From positions 4,836,046-4,900,045 of the forward strand of contig CM028334.1 of NCBI GenBank assembly GCA_016647705.1: a stretch of DNA of 64,000 nt, given 5' to 3'. The DNA comes from Eucommia ulmoides (lineage: Eukaryota; Streptophyta; Magnoliopsida; Garryales; Eucommiaceae). Numbering within the stretch: position 1 is the first letter of the stretch; every line of letters begins with the position of its first letter. This document shows positions 11,844 to 23,737 of the stretch, in pieces. The translations under genes and the position numbers were made by a program. The notes under the pieces were generated by a model. The model searched no databases. It had not been told where the DNA came from and was given only the letters and a program-made list of their open reading frames with translations.

Positions 11844-12287
11844 ACAACCCGCTCGAGTTGATCTCTCTCCGGGGTTTCCAAGGTTATGCCAACTCCACAT
11901 CCTCGTGAGTTTGATGATCCGTTAACCCATAATTTCCAAGGTTTCATCAGAGTTACCGAACATTCTCCATTCTCCATGGTCACCCCTTCCGGGGGCATCA
12001 GGTCAGCAATGAAATCTGTTAATACGTGGCCTTTGATTGATGTACTTGGATTGTAAGTTATGTAGAATTCTCTTATCTCTACCACCCACTTCGTGAGATG
12101 ACCCGAAGCCTCTGGTTGGTGCATTACTGCCCTGAGTGGATACGAGGTTAGAACGTGGATTGCATGTCCTTGGAAGTAAAGTCGCAGCTTCTGGGCTGCG
12201 GTTATCAGAGCTAGGGCCAGCTTCTCAAGCTCAGTGTAGTGGGTCTCAGTTGGTGCCAGTGATTTGCTCACATAGAAAACTGGTCTC
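11844..12287 (-). pseudogene. Gypsy A pol, middle part: RT-associated RNase H domain
   Basis: Open on the minus strand from 12271. It has the tail of the RT-linked RNase H (VSKSLAPTETHYTELEKLAL, where the conserved family phrase is Y-x-x-x-E-K) followed by ITYNPSTSIKGHVLTDFIAD and WVNGSSNSRGCGVG, which begins the second, plant-type RNase H. The frame continues into 9052-8666 once the solo LTR and one TSD copy are taken out. Upstream it is cut at 12287 by another LTR insertion. Confidence 0.88.
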
Positions 12288-13987
12288 TGTTATAGGGACC
12301 CGGTTTCTACTATGGTTTCTCCTATTGAAAATTCTACCTAAATAGCCGAATCACCAATATTTTATTCTATAAATCCAATTTCTATAAATCCAATGAATAT
12401 TATCAACTAGGGCGATAATTATATTTATCGAATTTTTATAATTTATCGATTCGATTCTACAACGGAGAATAATAATTTCAACTAACACAAATAACGATAA
12501 CAACCGTAAATTTGACTAATAAATAGTTTCCTTTAATAATTTCACATAATCAATCCTACACAATATTAATAATATTACAATATTTTATATTATAATTCAT
12601 AATAATATTATGAATTACACATAACATGGCCCAATAATAATATGATAATATTGTTAACAGTTATGAAAAGTTTACAAAAATTATAGGGATAATTATTTCG
12701 CTACCTGGTGGTTTCTCAATATTAGTGACACTTATAATTATCAATTTAAAAATGACGACAATAATTTTATTTACTTTATCGAGTCAGTTTTACAGCGGTA
12801 AATATTAACTACATCTATTACAAATTTTAAATAAAATTCCTTATATAATTACCGGCATTGATTCGTCCTCAACGGGCCTACAATCAAGACTGTGGAGTTG
12901 TGAGTCAACACTCAGTAGAACTCCAACCCCTCTAATACGTGCATTTAATTAATACGATACATAAAACAACTTAGCATACTTTTCACATCGTCCAAATTAT
13001 TTCATATAATTTAACAGGTAAAATTCCACAACAAGTTATCAAATTATTCCATAATCACACAATCAGACAATTAAATACATATATTAAGAGAGTTCGGAAT
13101 TCTACCTCTTCCGAATCTTCTGTCGGCCGCAAGATGAGTGTTTGGTTTTTATTGGGGCTGTTTGTGTAGTTTTTTTTTTTTTTTTCCTTTTCTTTTTTCT
13201 TTCTTTTGTCTTCTTTCTTTTCCTTTTCTATTTTTGCGTCTGTTTCAATTCTGCTTCAACCGACCCTTCACCGCTGGCTGTTTACTTGCTCCGATCACCA
13301 GCTCCCTTCACCGTCGGATGATGAACCGAACTCACACACGTACCCAGTCACCGTCGACTGATCAGCAGCACACACACGACACACACAACACACACACACA
13401 CGGTAGCACGCACACCGTTGTAGCACACTGCTGGCCGACGACAGCATAGCACCGACGACACACACACACACATACACTCAACAGTGGAATTCACACACAT
13501 ACCCACACACCATCGGCACACCCAACTCATACCACCACGACCACCATCGGACTAAACTCACTGACCGAACCCACCACACATACACATACACAGCAACACA
13601 CACACACGACAAACATGTATCCACACAATCAACGGCCGAACACACACACCCACTTCACCGTCTCTGTTTCTGTTTCATCTCAGCCTACCGACGATACCTC
13701 ACTACATGAAATCAACGACAACACTCATACTACCCACACATCCGATGAACCACTCCACCGTCTGCACACACACCCACACACAGCAGCATACACAAATACT
13801 CACCGAACGACGGCGATCAACAACCGACCGATCCCACACCGGACTGCTTACCGCCGACCGGACCTCTCTCTCTCTCTTTCTTTTTCTTATTTTTAGGTTG
13901 ATCATTGTGTGTGCATGAATGTGTATGTATATATGTAAGAATTTCCATGCGTCCCTTTGCGGATAAGTATATGCCCGCGCGCACGCG

Positions 13988-14031
<44 letters not shown>

Positions 14032-14266
14032 ATATATCACACGGTTTTTCTTCATTGAGAAGGAAAAGATTTAAAATTACATTAATCCCCCTCAATTTTC
14101 TTTAAGTTATTAGTTAAACTTGAAATCTAAAATTAATATTTTGAAAATTGTAAATTAACCCTTAAAATTTTAAATTCGATAATAATTTACACACTCTACT
14201 CCGTTATTTCTAAATGTTCTAGAATGCAACTAATGATTATGCGCGCGCAGAAATTTGGTTCTCACA
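12288..14266 (-). mobile_element. LTR related to the TGTAAGACC family, inserted between Gypsy A RT and RNase H
   Basis: Minus-strand reading starts TGTGAGAACC at 14266 and ends CCCTATAACA at 12288 (1979 bp). The layout copies the solo LTR at 9053: A/T-rich start, TATATA then (GT)n (14040-13990), a purine tract (13885-13865), GT-rich middle, and a CTACACAAACAGCCCCAA phrase near 13170. No gag, pol, PBS or PPT is seen, so it behaves as a solo LTR. A clean 5-bp target duplication is missing: in plus reading the flanks are GTCTC (left) and TCTAC (right). Reconstructing the host frame leaves only GA duplicated. Confidence 0.78.
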
Positions 14267-15880
14267 TCTACCCTCCTGCGTATTATTTTACCAAAGTTGA
14301 GCTGACCGCAATAGTGGTAACTGTCAAGTATAAGTATAGATCATCTCCAGGGTCAACCTTGGCTAAGGTCTCTACAGAGCCCATGTAATCTTTGATGGAC
14401 TGCAAGGCATGCTCGCTATCTTCATCCCAGCTAAAATGTTTTCTCTCTCTCAAGATTTTGAAAAAAAGAGCGCATCTATCTATAAACTTAGAGATGAACT
14501 TGTTCAGTGCCGCCAATCTCCTAGTCAACACTTGGACTTCACGTATTGTTGTGGGGGACTTTGTCCTGCAGACAACTTCTATCTGTCCAGCATCAACCAT
14601 AATGCCTGCCTTGTTTACCACGAAGCCTATGAATTTGCCTGAAATTACCCCGAAGGCATATTTCTCAGGGTTCAACTTCATGTTGTACTTCCGCAGTATC
14701 ACGAAAGTTTCTTATAGATGCTCCAAATGATCTTATCTATTAGAGTTTTTAATTAACATATCATCTATATACACCTCCATAGTTTTTTCGATTCTTTCTT
14801 GGAACATATGATTCACAAGGTTTTGGTATGTTGACCCGGCATCTTAGACCAAAAGGCATCACTCTATAGCAAAACGTACCCTAGGGATGATGAAAGTCGT
14901 TGCTTCTTCATCTGGACGGTTTATCCGTATCTGGTTGTATCATGCATAGACATCTATCATTGATAATAGCTCATGCCCAGAAGCTTCATCCACCATTTGA
15001 TCGATTTTGGACATTGGGTAGTAGTCATTCGGGTACGCCTGATTCAGGTTAGTAAAATCCACACACATCCTCTATTTTTCATTCTTCTTCTTGACCAGCA
15101 CTGGGTTGGCCAGCCACCTTAGGTAAATCACCTCCCTTATGTGACCTATTCCAAGTAGTCTTTGTACCTCAGACTCCATTGTCTTTTTCTTTTCCAAACT
15201 GAACATCCTTCTCGTTTGTTTCACTAGAGGGTAGGACTATGAGATATTGAGTTGGTGAACCATCACCTCAGGGTTAGTCCCCTTCATGTCTTCAGGTGCC
15301 CAAGCAAACACATCCAGATTCTTTTCCAGTAGTTGGATGAGTTTTTCCTCCTCAAGTCGGCCCAACAATGTGCCAATCGACAGCTTTTTGGTCCCCTGGT
15401 TGAAAGTTATCTCCTTAACCCATTTAGCAGGCCGTAGAACCCCGGGATGCTCCTTGAAATCATTTATCTCCTATGCTGAGTTGTTAGGTTGAACTGCGCT
15501 GACAACTCGAGCTTCACTATGCCCTCTTTTTTTAGCTGAGTTGCTAACTTGAGGTACCTGAATCTCCGCTCCTGAGTCGTGCTGGTGATCTGAGCATCAA
15601 TAGACCTTCGCTTCTGAGCTGAATCGTCGATCTGAGAACCGTTTTGTTGCTAAGTTGGGTTGTTGATCTAATCTCCACTACTCCCCTGTTGTTGAGTTGG
15701 ACTACTGATCTGACATCCAATGCTCTCTCGCTGTTAAACTGGGCTGTTGATTTGATCTCCAACGCTCCCCCACTGCTGAGCTAAACCTTTGATCTGAGAT
15801 TTGTCAAGCCTCTGTTCTTGAGTTGAGTTGTCAACCTGAGCCCTGATAGATCTTTGTTCCTATTGTCGTTGTGTAGTCCT
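14267..15880 (-). pseudogene. Gypsy A pol, reverse transcriptase region
   Basis: On the minus strand the RT catalytic phrase VYIDDML lies near 14780-14755. It is followed by open sequence 14702-14283 with LNPEKYAFGVISGKFIGFVV and a primer-grip-like REVQVLTRRLAALNKFIS, both usual in plant Gypsy RT. Upstream (15880-14800) RT sequence is broken by stops and frameshifts. 15540-15830 is unusual: a serine/leucine-type phrase repeated about every 55-60 bases (GAGTTG...GATCTGA) replaces the expected linker. Confidence 0.85.
15540..15850 (+). repeat. Degenerate short tandem repeat in the Gypsy A linker
   Basis: Phrases like TGAGTTGGACTACTGATCTGA recur five or six times at roughly 50-60 bp spacing, between protease and RT coding DNA of Gypsy A. 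It looks like a local expansion of linker sequence. Confidence 0.6.
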
Positions 15881-16735
15881 TTTCTTATTTATCGCTAAAC
15901 ATTTCTTGGATGCAGCCTAGTCCCTATGGATGGTGACCATCTCACCATCCTTCACGTACTTGACACATTGATGACATGTTAACGATATGGCTCCCATTGT
16001 ATGGAGCCAAGGACGTCCCATGATAGCGTTATACGGGGCCGCTGAGCCCATTACAGTGAACTCCATCCACTAAGCCCATTACAGTGAACTCCATGGCCTT
16101 GGTTGATCTATCTCGACGTCGGTTGGTTGCAATGGGTAAGACGATCCTTCCTACTGGAGAGCTCAGGTCTCTGTTAAATCCCACCACCAGCATCTAGGTT
16201 GATGCAATGTCGAAATTAGGTAGGCCTATTTGGTTGAGCGTTTTAGTGAAGATAATGTTCACTGAACTGCCCGTATCAACCAATATCCTCCGTACCTCAA
16301 AGTTAAAGATCCAAAGTGTTATGACTAACGCGTCAGTATAGGTATGGGATATACTGCACTATCCTCGTTGTTGAACGTTATCGTTGGTCCTGCTTCACTT
16401 ATTGACACCCTCATATTTTAGCTGTCAGGCTCCTGGCTAGCCTCATAGGCCTTTCTCTTCTGCCCTCGATTTGTTTCTCCAATGGGGGGTAAACCGCATT
16501 CCTTTTAGTATCGACTCCAGGAACATCATTAGGGTGGTTGTCCCATATGTTAACGAAAGCAGCAGCATAGGCTATGCTTCAGGCCCTCCTACGTGCTCTT
16601 TCATCCATGGATAATGGGATCTCCTTCCTCTGGTTTAGATCTGTTGCTTCGAACATCGATTGCCTTATCTCGTCGGCGAACTTCTTTTCATTCAGTTTCC
16701 CATAGACAGTGTTAAATGATGTTGCCAAAATTAAC
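15880..16735 (-). pseudogene. Gypsy A protease region and residual leader
   Basis: The minus strand at about 16295-16260 reads RILVDTGSSVNI, with the aspartic protease DTG catalytic triplet. Downstream, near 16060-15940, is the family phrase GRPWLHTMGAI followed by HQCVKYV, which marks the protease-RT linker. Between about 16440 and 16690 there is a short leader, but no gag core can be found. A GGCAAC...GTCTATGGGAAAC stretch near 16725-16690 resembles a decayed primer-binding zone. The element probably lost gag by an internal deletion. Confidence 0.75.
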
Positions 16736-17230
16736 CCGGTGCGTGATTCAGTGCCTCACGTACCGAAAACCTTCGCAACTTGCTACCCTTCCTGCAAAAT
16801 CAGTTGGTTCTATGGAGGAGAAACCAATGTGGGGTCAGTCAAATAACCTTCAACGTGAGAATCAGGTTAAATTGCTTTGAGAAAGGGTATAAGCTCAATA
16901 GCATATTAAGAGAGGTATAAAGAAAATTATGAGTGAGTTATATCTATTTTCCCTGTATATATTCACGTCGCTTGCCTCTAGAGCCGTTATAGCCATGATT
17001 CTCTCCACCTTCCATACTTAGCCACCGTGATTATTGCTTGTGCGCTCATTTTGGGATGTTGTGCTAATTACGTATGTGCATTGGTGGAAGGGTTGGTAAG
17101 GTAATGGTTATCGTTGACCTACCATACCTGGGTCTAATCTCTGGGCCTCTGTTAAGGGATTTATTTAGCACCGGGTCAACCCATCTGCGCAACTAGACCA
17201 TATTAGTAAGTTAGGTGTTTCTTTCCTTGG

Positions 17231-17235
17231 GTCAC
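17231..17235 (+). repeat. Target-site duplication GTCAC, left copy
   Basis: GTCAC directly precedes the TG of the 5' LTR. The same five bases directly follow the CA of the 3' LTR at 22843-22847. Confidence 0.93.
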
Positions 17236-19025
17236 TGATAGGTGTGATCTACCTACGTATTTCCAAACCAAATTAAATTGGTTTTCGAGCGTTTATATAG
17301 TATTTTATTATGTTTTAATTAGTTTTCATACTTTTTGTATAAATCAGGTGTGTGGAGCAAAAATATAGAAAACTGGAGCAAAAACGATAAGATCAAACCA
17401 AAGGCGAGTCGAAGTTACGGTAGATAAACAAGTAAGGAGGCAAAATTATGAAGGAAACCCACCGCCTAGGCGTCCAGACCTCCGCCTAGGCAGTGAAGAT
17501 GTTGAGAATGACAAAAAGCTACTGATAGCCCACCGCCTAGGTAGGAAATTCCTCCGCCTAGGTGGAAACCCCAGTAGAAACATTTCCAAGTCCACTGCCT
17601 ACCTCTTCGCCTAGGTGGTCACCAAACCTGCAAAGCCGGTACAGGTGTTGTAACTTTAAGGCTATTTTGGACTATGATGCAATCCGATTTTGAAAATACT
17701 CAAAACATGTAAGTTGTATATATTTTTCTTATATTTCTATAGGTTTTTGAATCACCTCAATCAGAGTTCGGATAAAAAAGTTACAGTCAAAACAAAATTA
17801 CAAACCTACAGTAACTTCGCCGAGGCGAAGTTCCAGCAGAAACTTAACCAACCTAACTTTGCCTAGGTGAAGTTTTCTTCACCTAGGAGAAAATACGGCA
17901 GCACAGACTTGATATTTATTAGATATTTTGAGATCTTTTGCCTATAAATACCCCTCTTAGGTGGAGCTCACATCCCAAAGTGGAGAAGACGGCGAATCAA
18001 TCGTTGAGCGTTCTTAGCGGTTTATCTTCGGACGAGACTAAGTTCTTCGATTGTTTTTCCTTATTTATTTATCTTAGGATCATGTGAGCATGTTTATCTC
18101 GATTTATATGTTTATGCGGCTATGGCCACGAGTTAAATATGGATTGTAGTAGGAATTAACGGTATATTTATAAATATGTTTGTTTGGATGATTTCGGTGT
18201 TGCATTTATGTTTTCTCTTCGTAGTTTGATTGTGTTTATTGTATTGTTTATTTATTATGCTTAGAATGGTAAATGGAGAATACGGGATTTTGACAAACCC
18301 CGAATTCGGATTAGGGTGAACAAACGCCACGATTCTATAACCCGATCGGGGTTTGAATCGTGGACAATCGATGACGTTGGGGCAAGACTCATGCGACCTA
18401 GGGTCGTTAAGATGTTGAGGGGGACTTCTTCGTTGATACGAAGTTGCATTATATCCCTTGTCTTACACTCGAGAGAGGTGACGATGGAGTTTTAGAACGG
18501 AGATTGTCGATAGGGTAAATACAACGTGACGATCCAATAACCCGAGAGGGAGTTGGATTGTGTGCAATCAATGACGATGGGCGAGACTCGCGTGACCTAG
18601 GGTCGTTAAGACATTGAGGGGGACTTCTTCGTTGACTCGAAGTCATGTATTCCCCCGTCTTACACTCGGGAGAGGTGGCGGTGGAGTTTACGTACCGAGG
18701 TTGTCAAATAAGTCGAACACTGTAAACGTGAGTAAATCGAGATCGAACGCGTATTTGTAAACATGTTAATACCTAGGCAATTCTTCACCCTAAAACATAT
18801 TAGCATATTAGTGTAGTTAATTTAGGTTATATTAGTATTAGTTTAATTAATTAAATACATTTATTTTTCGCCTAGATAAAGTTAAGTCACGACGAACGCG
18901 GTATTCGATAGTAACGACACCAATCCCTGTAGATACGATAACTCGATCTTAACGATCACACTATACTAAAACTTAGACCTCGTATACTTGAGAGTGTAAG
19001 TAGCGGCGTATTTTACGCCCTACCA
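17236..19025 (+). repeat. 5' LTR of the non-autonomous element
   Basis: 1790 bp, TG...CA ends. A TATA box (CTATAAATA) lies at about 17942-17950. CCTAGG-centred palindromes (CCGCCTAGGCG and variants) recur near 17463, 17485, 17532, 17555, 17607 and 17866. The segments 18340-18480 and 18530-18670 are a diverged internal duplication sharing GACCTAGGGTCGTTAAGA and GGGGGACTTCTTCGTTGA. Confidence 0.92.
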
Positions 19026-19031
19026 AGTTTT

Positions 19032-19052
19032 TGGCGCCGTTGCCGGGGATTG
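19032..19052 (+). promoter_or_regulatory. Primer-binding site of the non-autonomous element
   Basis: TGGCGCCGTTGCCGGGGATT begins seven bases after the LTR end. It starts with TGG, the complement of the tRNA 3' CCA. From general knowledge this sequence is the PBS type complementary to tRNA-Asp used by Athila-like and related plant Gypsy elements. The exact tRNA is not tested here. Confidence 0.8.
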
Positions 19053-20988
19053 GTCGTTGGGCGAATTCAGTTCTTGGCGATCGCTACTAGGTTTTTAGTA
19101 AGTATTGAGTATTGTTGGGTGATGATTTGTTGTTATTATCTATATTGTGTGTAAATGACTTAATTTTACTTTAGGCATTTCTTTGTATATAATTTTTGTT
19201 TGTAGTTTTGTTTTTGTTTCTTATGCAGGGTATTTGCCGATGTTAGATTGTTGGGTATTGATGCATCCCTTTCGACGGGATTCCAAGCCGTTTTATGTTG
19301 CTTGGCTAAGCATATAAGCCGGTGAGGCATTTCGTTGAAATATTGAGCAGATCAAAGAAAAACCTCGCCAGTCTTGAGGGCGTTCTGAAAATATCGGGCC
19401 GAGGACATTAAACCACGCACTTCTTGGGAGGCAACCCAAGGTCAAAATAAGTTAAATCCATCACATCCGACTTGAATCGGGGGCGAGATCCTCTCGCCTC
19501 CCAGGTAAGTGTTCTAAACACCCTTCGTCAGCATGCTTTAATTCCATATGTTGAAGAATGATGATTGGGTTCACTGAGGATACTGTCCACTTTGAGTTTG
19601 GCAGTGATGTGCAGTATGTAGTATTGTTAGTTTATGTGTTATTGTTTTTTCATATTGCATGTGTGTTTAGGTTAGAATGTGTTTATGTTTTTGTGTTGTT
19701 GTTTATATGTTGAGTTTTGCATTCATCTGGGCCGTTACCCGATGATGAGATTACCCCTGGTTATTTTTGAAGTCAAGGGTAATACACATGCATGTGTGAT
19801 TCTATGTGCTTGACTATGCGTTTTGGTCAAAATTATTGTACATCCTAATTTGCACGGACACATAGACTCAATGTATTTCTATTCAATTGATTTGAGGACG
19901 ATTTTCGATTAGCCAAATTCATGACACATTGAGGATTCTAGAACTTGATTGAGGGGAAGTTTGAGGCGAAATCCTAGGCGAGGTAGTTCAAGAGAAATGA
20001 TTTAGGCATTCTCTTTGTCGCTTGAGCCTTTGAAACCTACCCTGATACATGTTTATCCCTCGTTACTCTATCGAAGTCTAAATGCAAATTTAATTCAGAA
20101 CACATAAACTAATACCCTAGCCAGTTGATCGTTTTCCAAACCTATATCGCTGAATTTAAAGGCACATTTGAGTGAATCAAGTTAACCGTTGCAAAGGCTT
20201 CTTGATGTAAGCGGTTGGGTTTAGGGCGAACTTCTAATTGGTTCGGTATTTGAGTACTCACTTGTCGTTTTTCATTTGTATTTCACACACCCCTTCAATT
20301 GTAACAATCAAATAAGTTTGGGGGTGTGTTAGTTAAAAAGAAAAGAAAAAAGAAAAAAAAAAAAAATCAAATGTAAATACGGTTTTTATTTTCGTTTCTT
20401 TTGACAAGTGAGTACGTCGGTTTTAATTGCATGTTCAAGATTGTTTCCAATCTTTCTATAGGGGTTCGAGAGTGAATGTGCCAAGTGTTGAGCCTTGGGT
20501 AACGTTAAATTAACAACGTTAACCCATTTTCTATTCTAAATTACCCTTGGCCAAATATACCAAAACCGAACCAAGTCCTAATGATCTTCATGAACTACTA
20601 AACCTACATTAGTGGAGAGTGGACCCCAATCTAGCTTATGGTAATCCTTAACTCATACATTTCGTTGGGGGATAATCCAATCCGATCGTTGTATAGCCAT
20701 ATTATTAAGTCTCGCACTAACACGTTTACAGGATCTAGAATAGCGTTCACCATTATTGCATGTCAAAATTCTAGAACATTACATGCTGTGTGTTACCACC
20801 TGAACTCGAAATAATTGGCAGTTGTTGAGGAAAAAATAAATAGGTCGTTAGAAGAAGTCAAAACTCGCATGTTGTTATGTTTAGATTGTTTTTAGGTTAT
20901 TTGTTATTTAATTCAGTTTGTTGTTTTTTTTCATTTTAGTGTGTGTGTTTGACTTGAGGACTAGCCAAATTTCAAGTTTTGGGGTATT
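19053..20988 (+). other. Internal non-coding region of the non-autonomous element
   Basis: No gag or pol motif is seen in any frame. A purine-rich AAAAGAAAAGAAAAAAGAAA block lies at about 20335-20365. The last bases before the 3' LTR (CAAGTTTTGGGGTATT) are a weak polypurine tract. Confidence 0.7.
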
Positions 20989-22842
20989 TGATAGGTGTGA
21001 TCTACCTACGTATTTCCAAACCGAATTAAGTTGGTTTTCGAGCATTTTATAGTGTTTTATTATGTTTTAATTAGTTTTCATACTTTTTGTATAAATTAGG
21101 TGTGTGGAGCAAAAAGATAAGAAACTGAAGCAAAAACGATGAGATCAAACCGAAGGCAAGTCGAAGTTACGGTGGATAAACAAGCAAGAAGGCAAAATTA
21201 TGAAGGAAGCCCAACGCCTAGGCGTCCAGACCTCTGCCTAGGCAGTAAAGATGCTGAGAATGACAAAAGGCTATTGACAGCCCACTACCTAGGAAGGAAA
21301 TTCCTCCGCCTAGGTAGAAACCCCAGTAGAAATATTTTCAAGTCCACTACCTACTTCTTCGCCTAGGCGGTCACCAAATTGCAAAGTCGGTACAGGTGCT
21401 GTAACTTCAAGGCTATTTTGGACTATGATGAAATCTAATTTTTGAAACACTCAAAACATGAAAATTGTATATATTTTTCTTATCTTTCCATAGGTTTTTG
21501 AATCACCTTAATCAGAGTTCGGATGAAGAAGTTACAGTCAAAACAAAATTGCAAACCTGCAGTAACTTCACCGAGGCGAAGTTCCAGCAGAAAGTTAACC
21601 GACCTAACTTCGCCTAGGCAAAGTTTTCTTCACCTAGGCAAAAATTCGGCAGCACAGCCTTGATATTTAGTAGATATTTTGAGATCTTTTGCCTATAAAT
21701 ACCCATCTCCTTCCCCTTCTCCTGAAACTCTTGGTTTTTTTAGCACCTTAGGCTATATTTAAGCCTAGGTTTAGGAGTTTTAGAGGTGGAGCTCACATCC
21801 CAAAGTGGAGAAGACGGCGAATCGATCGTTGAGCATTTTTAGCGGTTTATCTTCGGACGAGACTAAGTTCTTCGATTGTTTTTTCCTTATTTCTTTATCT
21901 TAGGATCATGTGAGCATGTTTTATATGTTTATGCGGCTATGGCCACAAGTTAAATATGGATTGTAGTAGGGATTAACGGTATATTTATAAATATGTTTGT
22001 TTGGATGATTTCGGTGTTGCATTTATGTTTGTTCTTCGTAGTTTGATTGTGTTTATTGTATTGTTTGTTTATTATGCTTAGAATGGTAAATGGAGAATAC
22101 GGGATTTTGACAATCCCCGGATTCAGATTAGGGTAAACAAACACCGCGATTCTATAACCCGGTCGGGGTTTGAATCGTGGACAATCGATGATGTAGGGGC
22201 AAGACTCACGCGACCTAGGGTCGTTAAAACATTGAGTGGGACTTCTTCGTTGATAGAAAGTTGCATTATATCCCTTGTCTTACACTCGAGAGAGGTGGCG
22301 AGGGAGTTTTAGAACGGAGATTATCGATAGGGTAAATACAACGTGACGATCCAATAACCCGAGAGGGAGTGGGATTGTGTGCAATCAATGACACTGGGCG
22401 AGACACACGTGACCTAGGGTCGTTAAGACATTGAGGGGGACTTCTTCGTTGACTCGAAGTCATGTATTCCCCCGTCTTACACTCGAGAGAGGTGGCGGTG
22501 GAGTTTACGTACCGAGGTTGTCAAATAAGTCGAACACTGTAAACGTGAGTAAATCGAGATCGAAAGCGTATTTGTAAACACGTTAATCCCTAGGCAATTC
22601 TTCACCCTAAAACATATTAGCATATTAGTGTAGTTAATTTAGGTTATATTAGTATTAGTTTAATTAATTAAATACATTTATTTTTTGCCTAGATAAAGTT
22701 AAGTCACGACCAACGCGGTATTCGATAGTAAAGACACCAATCCCTATGGATACGATAACCCGATCTTAATGATCACACTATACTAAAACTTAGATCTCGT
22801 ATACTTGCGAGTGTAAGTAGCGGCGTATTTCACGCCCTACCA
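20989..22842 (+). repeat. 3' LTR of the non-autonomous element
   Basis: 1854 bp, TG...CA ends, colinear with 17236-19025 apart from substitutions and one extra block after CTATAAATACCCATCT. It carries the same CCTAGG palindromes and the same internal duplication. GTCAC follows directly. Confidence 0.92.
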
Positions 22843-22847
22843 GTCAC

Positions 22848-22977
22848 CAAAACTAGCGGCCCATGATCAACTGTTAGGCCGCAGCTCTGGTCCATCGGGT
22901 CGAGTTCTATCTGCTGACCCGACCCACCTTCTTGAGTCCAACTCCATTATTCACAGGTGGGAATTTTTCCCACGTCA
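22848..22977 (-). mobile_element. Outer part of the Gypsy A 5' LTR
   Basis: The minus-strand terminus is TGACGTGGGAAAAATTCCC at 22977, close to the TGATGTGGG start of the Gypsy B LTR. The LTR continues at 17235 once the nested element and one GTCAC copy are removed. Confidence 0.6.
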
Positions 22978-23737
22978 AGTAACTTTTTTTTTCCGGATTT
23001 TATCACTTTCGAGAATATTGGTGAATTAAATTTGATTTTTTTTTTTCAAAAACTCAAACATTCAAGCTTAGCTAAATATATAAGAAAATAAAATTTATTT
23101 AATTAAATTATTATTTTATCTTTTGAATTTCTAACGCATACATCCCTCTATTTTTTTTTATTTTTTACACTTTCTTCCTCCTCTTCCTTCCTCTCTACTC
23201 TTTCTTCTTCGGCAAGAAACCACCGTTGGACTTTCTTTAGTTTTTTTTCTCTCTCTCTCTCATCTTCTAAATAACTTTCCACCCCCGTCCCCACTAGTTC
23301 CCCTATCCCACCCAACACCCGTGGGTCCCTCGCACCCCTTGTTCGTCGCCTTTAGCACTTCATTCTCTCTTTCTCTCTCTCTATATCTATCTATCAATAT
23401 CTATATATATATATAATAAAACTTCCTCTATATAACCAAATTGTCCATTCAATTTATGAAAACTATATTATTATTTTTTGAGTCTTAACTACCAGTTTTT
23501 ATATATCGAAATTATGATAGAACTAATGATCTTTGTGCCTAAAGGCATCAAATTATTTTTCAAATATCTAAATTATAAAATTATAAATAATAAATAATTG
23601 ACTAATAAAGTACATATATATGAAACTTAAAAAGTACAAAATGTAGTTAAACTTAATTGTTTTGTAAGTAGAGGAGTGATACTTCTAGGTGGGAATTCTC
23701 TCCCCTAAATATTTGATCTCCTCGCAACCATTGATCC
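22978..23737. other. AT-rich DNA with pyrimidine tracts, no gene
   Basis: CT-rich runs (23160-23400) and TATATATA near 23400 are visible. No coding sequence or element terminus is recognised. Confidence 0.5.

Larger units (their letters stand above)
17236..22842 (+). mobile_element. Complete non-autonomous LTR retrotransposon, no coding capacity, TSD GTCAC
   Basis: The 5' LTR is 17236-19025 and the 3' LTR is 20989-22842. Both begin TGATAGGTGTGATC and end ACGCCCTACCA. The internal region (about 1.96 kb) starts with a primer-binding site and ends in TTTTGGGGTATT next to the 3' LTR. No reading frame longer than about 60 codons in the internal region has protein-like content, so enzymes must have come from a relative. 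The two LTRs differ by scattered substitutions and by a block of about 75 bp present only in the 3' LTR (about 21708-21783). The element lies inside the 5' LTR of Gypsy A, so it is younger than Gypsy A. Confidence 0.93.
7290..22977 (-). mobile_element. Gypsy A: nested, decayed Ty3/Gypsy (Tat-like) element
   Basis: On the minus strand the order is 5' LTR (22977-22843 plus 17235 to about 16735), a PBS-like zone near 16690-16720, protease, reverse transcriptase, RNase H, a zinc-binding domain, integrase and the pol end near 7420. It is interrupted by three other elements: 17236-22847, 12288-14266 and 9053-11848 (coordinates include the second TSD copy where one is present). No 3' LTR is seen below 7290, and gag is not recognisable, so the element is deleted at both points. 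The LTR start TGACGTGGG resembles the Gypsy B LTR start TGATGTGGG. The many stop codons mean it cannot be autonomous. Confidence 0.8.

Noticed and set aside
13138..14105. Open frames rich in Thr/His or Cys/Val
   Set aside because: They are translations of CA/GT-rich LTR sequence on both strands, without family resemblance.
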